Assembly (NCBI GenBank): GCA_044865965.1
Contig: JBIOTP010000025.1
Coordinates: 1 to 8,169 of the forward strand
DNA: 8,169 nt
Source of the DNA: Solirubrobacter sp044865965
Lineage (GTDB): Bacteria; Actinomycetota; Thermoleophilia; Solirubrobacterales; Solirubrobacteraceae
Direction of reading: 5' to 3'
A program made the translations under genes and the position numbers. Shown piece after piece: positions 1-6,575 of the stretch. The notes below the pieces were generated by a model that was not told the origin of the DNA, ran no database searches, and saw nothing but the letters and a program-made list of their open reading frames with translations. Numbering within the stretch: the stretch's first letter is position 1; every line of letters starts with the position of its first letter.

Positions 1-81
1 CCCGACAGCGCCCACGGCACGCTGGTGGAGGTCGCGCGGCCCTACAAGGCGGTCGACGGCACCTGGGAGTCGGCCTCGTGA
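1..81 (+). CDS. C-terminal end of a probable VOC-fold (methylmalonyl-CoA epimerase-like) protein, 5' truncated
   Basis: Only the last 26 codons lie in the window, read in frame 1 and ending in TGA at 79-81. The visible residues begin PDSAHGTLVEV. This resembles the C-terminal strand of methylmalonyl-CoA epimerase and related VOC/glyoxalase proteins, where a 'HPKSTHGVLVEL'-like stretch supplies the metal-ligand glutamate. The matching Glu here would be residue 10 of the fragment. The stop overlaps the GTG start of the next gene (GTGA), so the two are probably co-transcribed and translationally coupled. An epimerase or lyase acting on a CoA ester would fit the neighbours, but the fragment is too short to separate subfamilies, and the assignment rests on one short motif. 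Confidence 0.45.
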   Translation, partial: PDSAHGTLVEVARPYKAVDGTWESAS

Positions 82-941
82 CGATCGACCGGGTCGCCGT
101 CGTCGGCGGCGGCGTGATGGGCAACGAGATCGCCCAGGTCGTCGCGCAGGCGGGCTTCGACGTCCAGGTCGTGGACGTCAGCGACGAGGCGCTGGAGCGC
201 ACGCTGGCGCGGATCGACCGCAGCCTGGCGCGCTTCGTGAAGGCGGCGAAGCTGACCGAGGACGAGGCGGCGGCCGTGCGCGGCCGGATCGCGACGACGA
301 CCGACCTGGAGGCGGCCGGCGCCGCCGCCGACCACGTGATCGAGTGCGTCATCGAGGACCTCGACGTCAAGTACGACGTGCTGCGCCGGCTCGACGCGGT
401 GTGCGCCGAGCAGGTCGTGATCGCCTCCAACACGTCGCAGTTCTCGATCTCCAAGCTCGGGGCCGCCACGGGCCGGCCGGACCGCGTGATCGGCACGCAC
501 TGGTTCAACCCGCCGCCGTTGATGGACCTGATCGAGATCGTCCGCGGCGTCGGCACGTCCGACGCGACGCTCGCGACCGCGGTGGAGCTGGCCGAGCGCT
601 ACGGCCGCCAGACGATCGTGTGCCGCAAGGACACGCCGGGCTTCATCACCTCGCGCCTGATCGTGATGCTGGCGGTGGAGGCCGCGCGGATCGTCGAGGA
701 GGGCATCGCCGACGCCGAGGACGTCAACGTCGCGTGCGTGAAGGCGTTCAACCACGCCATGGGCCCGCTCGACACGATCGACTACTCGGGCCTGGACACC
801 GCGCTGCGAGTGGCGGACAACCTGCGCGACCAGTACGGCGAGCGCTTCCTGGCCCCGCAGAACCTGCGCGCGCTGGTGAGCGCCGGCCACCTCGGCCGCA
901 AGACCGGCCGCGGCTTCCGCGACTATGGGGAGGCGACATGA
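78..941 (+). CDS. 3-hydroxyacyl-CoA dehydrogenase (3-hydroxybutyryl-CoA dehydrogenase family)
   Basis: The 287-residue product is the usual length for a stand-alone short-chain enzyme. The family oxidises (S)-3-hydroxyacyl-CoA to 3-ketoacyl-CoA with NAD+ in the cytoplasm, in beta-oxidation and related ring-cleavage pathways. The N-terminal Rossmann domain has GGGVMG at residues 10-15. The catalytic region shows SNTS at 117-120, HWFNPP from His141, and Glu153. The S120-H141-E153 spacing (21 and 12) equals that of Ser137-His158-Glu170 in the human enzyme. The C-terminal 3HCDH domain starts after DTPGFITSRL and ends with HLGRKTGRGFRDYG. Ser192 (in FITSRL) stands where the classical enzymes have Asn (FIVNRL). 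The GTG start is chosen because it overlaps the upstream stop and sits right before the Rossmann strand. The TGA overlaps the next ATG. The family is near certain; the chain length or ring substrate is not visible. Confidence 0.93.
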   Translation: MTIDRVAVVGGGVMGNEIAQVVAQAGFDVQVVDVSDEALERTLARIDRSLARFVKAAKLTEDEAAAVRGRIATTTDLEAAGAAADHVIECVIEDLDVKYDVLRRLDAVCAEQVVIASNTSQFSISKLGAATGRPDRVIGTHWFNPPPLMDLIEIVRGVGTSDATLATAVELAERYGRQTIVCRKDTPGFITSRLIVMLAVEAARIVEEGIADAEDVNVACVKAFNHAMGPLDTIDYSGLDTALRVADNLRDQYGERFLAPQNLRALVSAGHLGRKTGRGFRDYGEAT

Positions 942-2287
942 GCTACGACGTCGTCGTGATCGGCGCCGGGACCGCGGGTCTCGTGTGCGCCTCGATCCTC
1001 GCCAAGCATGGCAAGCGCGTGGCGCTCGTCGAGCCCCACCGCTACCTCGGCGGCCGCGCCATGGAGCACCGCTTCCGCGGCCACCAGCTCGGCCTCGGCT
1101 CGCACCTCGTCGAAGACCCGGGTGACAGCCTCACGCGCGCGTGCGAGCTGATCGGCGTCACGCTCGAGCACTCCGGGCGCAGCGACTCGATGCCGTTCTG
1201 GGACCGCGACGGCTGGAAGCCGATCCAGGACTACTACGGCGGCACGAGCAAGCGGGGGCTCAAGCGCTGCATCGAGGCGCTGATGGAGACCGGCTACGAC
1301 GAGCTCGACCGCTGGGACCACGCGTCGCTGCGCGAGTGGATGGCGCAGCACACCTCCGAGGAGGGCGTCTACCTCGTGTGGGAGGCGATCTCCGTGCTCG
1401 AGCAGATCACCGCGAAGTGGCACGAGCACTCCGCCTCCGAGAACCTCTACGTGCGCAAGCTCCACTACGAGCGCAAGCGCACCGCCGGCTACTCGTTCTG
1501 GCCGATGGGCGGCTGGGAGCGGCTGTGGAAGGCGATGGCGGCGGCCTTCGCCGCGCTCGGCGGGACGCTGCTGCAGCCCGCCCAGGTCGAGCGCGTGCTG
1601 ATCGAGGACGGCGGCGTGACCGGCGTGGCGCTGCGCGACGGCGAGCCGCTCGAGGCGCGCGAGGTCGTGGTCAGCGCGCCGGTATGGGACCTGCCGCGGC
1701 TGTTCGAGGACGGCGTGCTGCCGTGGGACCTGTTGCAGCGGATCAAGCTGCTCGCGAACAACCGCAACCGCGCCTGCTGGATCGGCTACTGGATCGCCGC
1801 CAAGGAGCCGGTGATCGCGATGAGCGAGCGCGAGATGAGCTCGTTCATGGCGACGCCGCGCACGGGGCTGCCCGGCTTCACGGTCAACTTCACCGGCTAC
1901 GACCCCGGCGTGTCACCGCCCGGCGAGTACCTGACGTGCGTGGGCGCCGCGTTCGACGCGGTCGAGCACTACGGCGACCGCGCGTGGCTCGACCGCATGT
2001 TCCACGACTTCTGGCTCGACATCGAGGAGATGCTCCCGGCCGCGCGCGGCGCGCTGTGGAAGAAGCCGCACCTCGTCACGACCTACGGCGTGATCAACAA
2101 GCCCGGCCTCGTCGGCGCCGTCCGCCCGGACGCGATGGTGCGCGGGGTCGACGGACTGTGGCTGACCGGCGACACGACGCGCTCGCGCGGGATCGGGATC
2201 GACAAGGCGGCGCGCACCGGCATCACCGCCGCCGAGGGCGTGCTCGGGCGGCGGCTCGAGTTCTTCGCGGACACGGTGCGCTACTGA
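938..2287 (+). CDS. FAD-dependent oxidoreductase, phytoene desaturase/amine oxidase-like
   Basis: A 449-residue flavoprotein. The N-terminal dinucleotide-binding strand gives GAGTAG at residues 9-14, Glu32 ends the second strand for ribose binding, and GGRA follows at 38-41, then a region with GLGSHLV. The C-terminus has GLWLTGDTTRSRGIGIDKA around residues 405-423, the second FAD-contacting segment of the phytoene desaturase/carotenoid isomerase/monoamine oxidase superfamily; the GD pair is at 411-412. Members desaturate, isomerise or oxidise hydrophobic substrates. The middle, substrate-binding part is rich in Trp and Tyr and does not tell me the substrate. I see no signal peptide or membrane segment. 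The ATG overlaps the upstream stop (ATGA), and its TGA overlaps the next ATG (TGATG), so it is tightly coupled to a beta-oxidation dehydrogenase and an Old Yellow Enzyme. No carotenoid gene is nearby, so a catabolic desaturase or dehydrogenase role is inferred. The reading frame stays open upstream, but that region is a shadow of the preceding gene. Confidence 0.85.
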   Translation: MSYDVVVIGAGTAGLVCASILAKHGKRVALVEPHRYLGGRAMEHRFRGHQLGLGSHLVEDPGDSLTRACELIGVTLEHSGRSDSMPFWDRDGWKPIQDYYGGTSKRGLKRCIEALMETGYDELDRWDHASLREWMAQHTSEEGVYLVWEAISVLEQITAKWHEHSASENLYVRKLHYERKRTAGYSFWPMGGWERLWKAMAAAFAALGGTLLQPAQVERVLIEDGGVTGVALRDGEPLEAREVVVSAPVWDLPRLFEDGVLPWDLLQRIKLLANNRNRACWIGYWIAAKEPVIAMSEREMSSFMATPRTGLPGFTVNFTGYDPGVSPPGEYLTCVGAAFDAVEHYGDRAWLDRMFHDFWLDIEEMLPAARGALWKKPHLVTTYGVINKPGLVGAVRPDAMVRGVDGLWLTGDTTRSRGIGIDKAARTGITAAEGVLGRRLEFFADTVRY

Positions 2288-4218
2288 TGCGCCTGTTCGA
2301 GCCGATCCGGGTCGGGACGATGCAGCTGGCCAACCGGGTGGTCGTCCCGACGCACGCGGCCGGCGCCGGGCGCATCCTCGGCTCCGAGCGCGACGCCGAG
2401 CGCTTCATCGCGTACTACGTGCGCCGGGCGCGCGGCGGCGCGGCGTGGATCGGCGGCTCCTCGACGTTCCTGCAGCCGCCGCTGATCCCCGGCTTCGAGC
2501 CGTCCGGGGTCGGCGCGGTCAGGCGCGGCAGCTTCCGCCACCCCTTGTTCGTCGAGCGCCACCGGCGCTACATCGACGCGCTGCACGCCGAGGGGGCGTG
2601 CGGGACGCTGCAGATGATCATCCAGGGCGGCCTGCCGCACGGCGCCTCGCAGGTGCCGAGCGGCTACGTCGACAACCAGATCCCGCACGCGCTCAGCGGC
2701 GCCGAGGTCGCCGCGCTGGTCGAGGAGTACGCGTGGTCCGCGGGGCAGGCGCTCGAGACGGGCGCGGACGGCCTCGAGCTGCACTCCAACCACGACGACC
2801 TGCTGCAGTTCTTCCTGTCGCCGTTGACGAACCGGCGGACCGACGAGTACGGCGGCTCGCTGGACGGCCGGCTGCGGCTGGTCATGGAGATCCTGCGGGC
2901 GATCCGCGGCGCCGTCGGCGACCGCATGACGCTCGGCCTGCGGCTGTGCATGGACGAGATGATCGACGGGGGCTACGGTTTCGGCGAGGCGCTCGAGATG
3001 GCCCGCCGCTTCGGCGCGAGCGGGCTGGTCGACTACCTGCACGTCGACGTCGGCAGCAACTGGGGCGCGCCCAGCTACGTGCAGCCGATGCAGTACGAGC
3101 CGGGCCGGTGGGCGGAGATGGCCGGCGCGGTGCGCGAGGTCGTCGACGTGCCGGTCATCTACACGGGCCGCGTGACGCGCCCGGAGATCGCCGAGCGCAT
3201 CCTGGCCGACGGCCACGCCGACCTCGTCGGGATCGCGCGCGCGGTGATCGCCGACCCCGACCTGCCGCGCCGCGCGCGCGACGGGACGCTGAACGGCCTG
3301 CGCCCGTGCATCGGCGCGAACGACTGCCTGCACCGCGGGATGGTCGAGGGCATGAGCTTCAGCTGCGCGGTCAACCCGGCCGCCGGCTACGAGACGGTCG
3401 AGGTCACGCCCGCCTCGCCGGCGCGGAAGGTGCTCGTCGTCGGCGGCGGGCCCGCCGGGCTGGAGACCGCCGCCCTGGCGGCCGAGCGCGGGCACGACGT
3501 GACGCTGTGGGAGCGCGAGGAGCGGCTCGGCGGCCAGCTCGCGACCGCCGCCCGCGCGCCGTTCCACGCGCCGTTCCAGGAGTACCTCGACGTGCAGCGG
3601 CGGCGGCTGTCCGACGCCGGCGGCGTGGTCGAGACCGGGCGCGAGGCGACGGTCGACTCGGTCGTCGCGTTCGGCGCCGACGCGGTCGTGGTCGCCACCG
3701 GCGCCGGCCCTCGCACGCCGGAGGTGCCGGGCGCCGACCTGCCGCACGTCGTCCAGTTGCGCGACGTGCTGGAGGGGGCGGAGACCGGCGAGCGCGTCGT
3801 GCTCATCGTGCAGGAGGACCACGCGGCGCCGCTGATCGGCGCCGACCACCTCGCGTCCCGGGGCGCGGCGGTCACGCTCGTCTACCAGACCCCGCAGCTC
3901 GCGCCGCTGGTCGGCCGCTACAGCCTCGGCGGCGTGATGGAGCGGCTGTTCCGCGCCGGCGTGAAGCTCTTCCCGCTCCAGCGCCTGACCGCGATCGAGC
4001 CCGAGCGCGTGTGGACCGCCGACGTCTACGGCGCCACGCCGACCGAGCACGCCGGCGTCGACACCGTCGTCCTCGCCTGCGGCGGCCTCGCCCGCACCGA
4101 GCTCTACGAGGCGCTCGCCGGCCGCGTGGGAGAGCTGCACCTCGTCGGCGACGCGTGGGCGCCGCGGCGGCTCACGGTCGCGACGCGGGAGGCGTGGGAG
4201 CTCGCGCGCCGGCTGTAG
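2287..4218 (+). CDS. Old Yellow Enzyme-type NADH:flavin oxidoreductase, 2,4-dienoyl-CoA reductase / trimethylamine dehydrogenase-like
   Basis: The 643-residue length and three-part layout match 2,4-dienoyl-CoA reductase (FadH) and trimethylamine dehydrogenase. Residues 1-335 form the FMN-binding TIM barrel, with LANRVVVPTH near 14-23, HSNH at 166-169, FFLSPLTNRRTDEYGGS from about 174, and YTGRVTRPE. A cysteine segment follows at 341-360. Then come two nucleotide-binding domains, the first with VVGGGPAGLETA (GGGPAG at 386-391) and a C-terminal HLVGDAWAPRRL segment. The family passes electrons from NAD(P)H through FAD and a 4Fe-4S cluster to FMN to reduce conjugated C=C bonds, or runs in reverse as a dehydrogenase. 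Two key features are altered: the Fe-S motif is C341-x2-A344-x2-C347-x12-C360, lacking the second Cys, and the usual H-x-x-H-x-Y has Asp171 for Tyr. Last gene of the coupled plus-strand operon; it starts at the TGATG overlap. The family is secure, but the reaction is not. Confidence 0.9.
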   Translation: MRLFEPIRVGTMQLANRVVVPTHAAGAGRILGSERDAERFIAYYVRRARGGAAWIGGSSTFLQPPLIPGFEPSGVGAVRRGSFRHPLFVERHRRYIDALHAEGACGTLQMIIQGGLPHGASQVPSGYVDNQIPHALSGAEVAALVEEYAWSAGQALETGADGLELHSNHDDLLQFFLSPLTNRRTDEYGGSLDGRLRLVMEILRAIRGAVGDRMTLGLRLCMDEMIDGGYGFGEALEMARRFGASGLVDYLHVDVGSNWGAPSYVQPMQYEPGRWAEMAGAVREVVDVPVIYTGRVTRPEIAERILADGHADLVGIARAVIADPDLPRRARDGTLNGLRPCIGANDCLHRGMVEGMSFSCAVNPAAGYETVEVTPASPARKVLVVGGGPAGLETAALAAERGHDVTLWEREERLGGQLATAARAPFHAPFQEYLDVQRRRLSDAGGVVETGREATVDSVVAFGADAVVVATGAGPRTPEVPGADLPHVVQLRDVLEGAETGERVVLIVQEDHAAPLIGADHLASRGAAVTLVYQTPQLAPLVGRYSLGGVMERLFRAGVKLFPLQRLTAIEPERVWTADVYGATPTEHAGVDTVVLACGGLARTELYEALAGRVGELHLVGDAWAPRRLTVATREAWELARRL

Positions 4219-4275
4219 TTTCGCGGGCATGCCGGGCCCGGTCCTGCTCGCGCCTTCCCGCAGCGCGCGCTCGAT

Positions 4276-4289
4276 CCCTCGTCCGAGGG
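4276..4289 (+). terminator. weak hairpin after the plus-strand operon, candidate terminator
   Basis: CCCTC and GAGGG flank the tetraloop GTCC, about 58 bases after the Old Yellow Enzyme stop. A second small hairpin, CGGGC (4224-4228) with GCCCG (4236-4240), lies closer to the stop. Neither is followed by a T-run, so intrinsic termination is uncertain; short GC stems like these also arise by chance at this base composition. Confidence 0.25.
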
Positions 4290-4302
4290 GTGACTTACGA
4301 AG

Positions 4303-4319
4303 GTATGAATAATTCATAC
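4303..4319. promoter_or_regulatory. perfect 17-bp AT-rich palindrome, candidate operator
   Basis: The sequence GTATGAATAATTCATAC is a perfect inverted repeat: eight paired bases on each side of a central A at 4311. It sits in a short AT-rich patch (roughly 4291-4324) inside otherwise extremely GC-rich DNA. Size and symmetry suit a dimeric helix-turn-helix regulator such as a TetR- or GntR-family protein. Its position is odd: it lies between the 3' ends of two convergent operons, not upstream of any gene seen here. It could be an operator left by a lost gene, a promoter for an antisense RNA, or part of a bidirectional terminator, although the AT-rich stem would be weak. I see no credible gene in the rest of 4219-4381. 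Confidence 0.45.
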
Positions 4320-4361
4320 AAACGTCAGTCGCGCGCGCGGACGCGATGATCGTTTCTCGCC

Positions 4362-4377
4362 GAGCCACTCCGGGCTC
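4362..4377 (-). terminator. hairpin just after the minus-strand operon, candidate terminator
   Basis: Read on the minus strand, GAGCC and GGCTC flank a six-base loop. The hairpin begins five bases after the stop of the metallo-beta-lactamase-fold gene. There is no T-run, only GAAACG a few bases further on. The position is right for a terminator but the stem is only five pairs. Confidence 0.3.
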
Positions 4378-4381
4378 CCCC

Positions 4382-5440
4382 TCAATGCAAGCTGTTCCCC
4401 GAGCCCGCCGCGCGCACGCGAGTGCTCCACCACACGACCCCCGCTGCGTCGGCCTCGCCACCGATCTCGCCCACCCGCGAGAGGTGCTCGAGGTAGGAGG
4501 CGAGCTCGAACAGCCGCCACACCCGGTCGGCGGCGTTCTCGGGCGCCGGGAAGACGGCGTCGAGCAGCTCGGCGCCGGTGGCGCCCGCGCGCTCCGCGAC
4601 CGCCGCGCGCACCGCGTCGAGCCGTTCGGCCACCCCGCGCCGGTTCTCCGAGAACAGCTCCGGCAGCGCGGTCAGCGGGCGGCCGTGACCGGGCAGCGCG
4701 AGCTCGGCGCCGAGCGCGTCCGCGCGCTCCAGCGAGGCGAGGTGCTCGGCCACCGGGTCGGGAGTGAAGCCGATGTCGAAGTAGGGGGCGAAGACGGGGC
4801 CGACGAGGTCGCCGGCGATCAGGATCCGGTGCTCGCGCTGGCGCAGGCACACCTGCGAGGGCGCGTGGCCGGGGGCCTCGACCACCTCCCAGTCGCCCAG
4901 CGCCGAGGGGACGGCCGTGCCGGCCAGCAGCAGGTGGTCGGCGCGCACCGGCCCGTCGATCCCGTCGGTCTCCTCGCGCACGTCGGCGCAGTCCTCCGCG
5001 AACGGGCCCGGCGCCACGCCGAGCCGGTGCACCCAGCGTTCCCGCTGTGCGCGGTGGCGCGCCGGCTCCGCGTGCGCGCCGAGGAAGTGCTCGGACGCCG
5101 GGTGTGCCCACACCGTGCATCCCGTCTCGGCCACGAGCCGGGTCGCGCAGCCCATGTGGTCGGAGTGGAAGTGGGTGATCACAAGGTCGCGCACGTCGGA
5201 CGGCGCGCGCCCCGCCTCGGCGAGCGCGCGGCAGAGCGCCTCCCACGCGCTCTCGTGGCCGCCGCCGCCGCAGTCCACGAGCACGACGCCGCCGCCGGCG
5301 CCGTCGAGCAGGTAGGCGTTGGCGTGGCTGATGTGCGGATACGGCATCGGCAGCCGCAGCCGCCACAGGCCGGGCACGACCGCGCGCGCGCTCGCCGCGG
5401 CGGCGTCGACCTCCCACGAGTCGGGCGGCGGGCCTACCAC
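4382..5440 (-). CDS. metallo-beta-lactamase-fold hydrolase with LACTB2-like winged-helix C-terminus
   Basis: A 352-residue soluble protein with all the zinc-site residues of the MBL hydrolase fold: H90-F-H92-S-D94-H95, His192 in APGHAPSQ, Asp211 in IAGDLVG, and His252 in LPGHGRP. This is a complete two-metal set (H90/H92/H192 and D94/H95/H252, bridged by D211). Residues from about 270 to the end are helical, with LFELASYLEHL followed by a Gly-Glu and a strand-like VVWWSTR. They resemble the small winged-helix domain that follows the MBL domain in LACTB2-type proteins. Members hydrolyse thioesters, lactones or other esters, so release of a CoA thioester or opening of a ring lactone would fit here. 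That is inference from context. Last gene of the minus-strand operon; its GTG start overlaps the end of the thioesterase gene by seven bases (GTGGTAG). No signal peptide. Confidence 0.88.
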   Translation of the reverse strand: MVGPPPDSWEVDAAAASARAVVPGLWRLRLPMPYPHISHANAYLLDGAGGGVVLVDCGGGGHESAWEALCRALAEAGRAPSDVRDLVITHFHSDHMGCATRLVAETGCTVWAHPASEHFLGAHAEPARHRAQRERWVHRLGVAPGPFAEDCADVREETDGIDGPVRADHLLLAGTAVPSALGDWEVVEAPGHAPSQVCLRQREHRILIAGDLVGPVFAPYFDIGFTPDPVAEHLASLERADALGAELALPGHGRPLTALPELFSENRRGVAERLDAVRAAVAERAGATGAELLDAVFPAPENAADRVWRLFELASYLEHLSRVGEIGGEADAAGVVWWSTRVRAAGSGNSLH

Positions 5441-5796
5441 GAGATCGCGAACGTCCCGATCGCGGTGGCCAGGAGCGTGCCGTCCGCATGGCGGACGCGC
5501 GAGCTGAGCGCGGCCACGCGGCGGCCCCGGCGGTCGAGCTCGGTCGTGCAGGCGACCTCGCCCTCGGTCGCGCTGGCGAGGAAGTTGATCGCGATGTGCG
5601 TGGTGGCGACCCGCTCCTCCGGCGCCGTGGTCTCCAGCAGCGCGGCCGTCATGCCGTAGTCCGCGAGCGCGAAGACCACCGGCCCCAGCAGCATCCCGGC
5701 GGAGTTGATGAGGTCGGGGCGGATCGCGAGCCGCACCTCGCCGCGCTCGTAGCGCAGCCCGAGGAAGCCGGCGAAGCTGTCGCCGAACGGGCTCAC
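5434..5796 (-). CDS. hotdog-fold thioesterase, PaaI-like (divergent)
   Basis: A 120-residue protein, typical of single-domain hotdog thioesterases that hydrolyse acyl-CoA. The fold signature is INSAGMLLGPVVFALADYGMTAAL at about residues 30-52, matching the PaaI pattern in which 'N-x-x-G-x-x-HGG-x4-LAD' leads into the central helix. Asn31 and Asp46, at the positions of the conserved Asn and the catalytic Asp, are present, but HGG is replaced by Leu37-Gly38-Pro39. The C-terminal strands (VATTHIAINFLASATEGEV and the stretch to IGTFAISW) fit the family. The GTG start at 5796-5794 is chosen because it overlaps the TGA of the upstream SDR gene (GTGA) and begins at MSPFGDSF; the longer open frame upstream is an Arg-rich shadow. 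A role in clearing stalled CoA intermediates of the same pathway is inferred. The altered motif makes enzyme activity less certain than the fold. Confidence 0.8.
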   Translation of the reverse strand: MSPFGDSFAGFLGLRYERGEVRLAIRPDLINSAGMLLGPVVFALADYGMTAALLETTAPEERVATTHIAINFLASATEGEVACTTELDRRGRRVAALSSRVRHADGTLLATAIGTFAISW

Positions 5797-6569
5797 GCGG
5801 TCGGCGAGGCGTCGGCGCCGCCGTCGACGACGATCCGCTGGCCGGTGACGAACGCGGCGTCGCCGGAGACGAGGAAGCGCACCACGCGCGCGACGTCCTC
5901 GGGCCGGCACACGCGTCCGAGCGGCTGCGCGGCGTCGAGCCCCGCGGCGCCGTCCAGCCCCAGCTTGGCCTTCACGAGCTTGTCGCCCATGTCGGTGGCG
6001 ACGAGCCCGGGCGCGACGACGTTGATCCGCACGCCGTTGGCGATCTCCTCCTTGGCGAGCGTGAAGGCGAGCGCCTCGAGCGCCGACTTGGCCATGTTGT
6101 ATGGCGCCCCGAGCGCGCGCATGTGGGCGACCTCGCTGCTGGAGATCAGCACCACGTCGCCGCGCGGGCGCGTGCGCATCGCCGGCAGCAGGCGCTGGGC
6201 CAGGCGCGCGGCGGCGAACGCGTGCGTCGCCATCAGGCGCACGAACTCCGACGGATCGGTCTCCGCCACCGGCAGGCCGCGGCTGGCGACCCCCGCGTTG
6301 TGGACGAGGATGTCCACCGGCCCGAGCGCGGCCAGCGCAGCGTCCGCGAGCGCGTCGACCTCCTCGGGCTCCGCGACCGAGGCGCGGAGCGGGACGGCGC
6401 GGCCGCCGGCGGCCTCGATCGCCGCCACGGTCTCGCGCGCCGCCTCCTCGCCGCGGCGGTAGTTGACGGCGACCGCCGCGCCAGCGGCGCCGAGCTCGAG
6501 CGCGATCCCGCGACCGATCCCGCGGCTCGCGCCGGTCACCAGCGCGACCCGACCCTCCAACGTGGACAC
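5793..6569 (-). CDS. SDR-family NAD(P)-dependent oxidoreductase (FabG-like)
   Basis: The 258-residue classical short-chain dehydrogenase has TGASRGIG at residues 12-19, HNAG at 90-93, Ser144, Y157-N-M-A-K161, PGLVATDM after the active site, and GQRIVVDGG near the C-terminus. Arg38 and Arg39 after the second strand suggest a preference for NADP(H). The family oxidises alcohols or reduces ketones; 3-oxoacyl and cyclic-alcohol substrates are both common. The catalytic tetrad is N-S-Y-K in most members. Here the motif usually written MAVN reads MATH, so His116 replaces the Asn. First gene of the minus-strand operon. The GTG start at 6569-6567 gives MSTLEGRVALVTG directly before the Rossmann strand, no in-frame ATG lies upstream, and there is no Shine-Dalgarno sequence, so leaderless translation is possible. 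It lies 36 bases from the divergent SnoaL gene. Confidence 0.92.
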   Translation of the reverse strand: MSTLEGRVALVTGASRGIGRGIALELGAAGAAVAVNYRRGEEAARETVAAIEAAGGRAVPLRASVAEPEEVDALADAALAALGPVDILVHNAGVASRGLPVAETDPSEFVRLMATHAFAAARLAQRLLPAMRTRPRGDVVLISSSEVAHMRALGAPYNMAKSALEALAFTLAKEEIANGVRINVVAPGLVATDMGDKLVKAKLGLDGAAGLDAAQPLGRVCRPEDVARVVRFLVSGDAAFVTGQRIVVDGGADASPTA

Positions 6570-6575
6570 GGGCTG

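Noticed and set aside
344..937. Upstream extension of the FAD oxidoreductase frame to base 344
   Set aside because: The extra 198 residues are an Arg-rich shadow of the 3-hydroxyacyl-CoA dehydrogenase gene; the GAGTAG strand begins right after the ATG at 938.
4232..4241. Perfect palindrome CCGGGCCCGG
   Set aside because: Ten-base GC palindromes are common by chance at this composition, and with no loop it cannot form a terminator hairpin by itself.
4229..4312. Small 27-codon frame after the Old Yellow Enzyme stop
   Set aside because: It has no ribosome binding site and no recognisable sequence character, and it runs through both the hairpin and the palindrome.
2445..4349. Long plus-strand open frame (634 codons) in another frame of the same region
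   Set aside because: The Arg/Ala-dominated translation has no domain, and the gene with FMN, FAD and cysteine motifs occupies the other frame.
2281..4461. Very long minus-strand open frame (726 codons) across the Old Yellow Enzyme gene
   Set aside because: It is a GC-driven shadow: the translation is low-complexity Arg/Ala/Val/Asp/His-rich with no recognisable domain, and the plus-strand frame carries clear enzyme motifs throughout.
4346..5659. Plus-strand open frame opposite the MBL hydrolase gene, downstream of the AT-rich palindrome
   Set aside because: It is antisense to a gene with a complete zinc-site motif set, and its product looks like a compositional shadow, so I did not treat the palindrome as its promoter.
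5797..5910. N-terminal extension of the thioesterase frame to base 5910
   Set aside because: The added residues are almost all Arg with Ala, Pro and Gly, overlap the SDR C-terminus, and precede the coupled GTG start that fits the family length.
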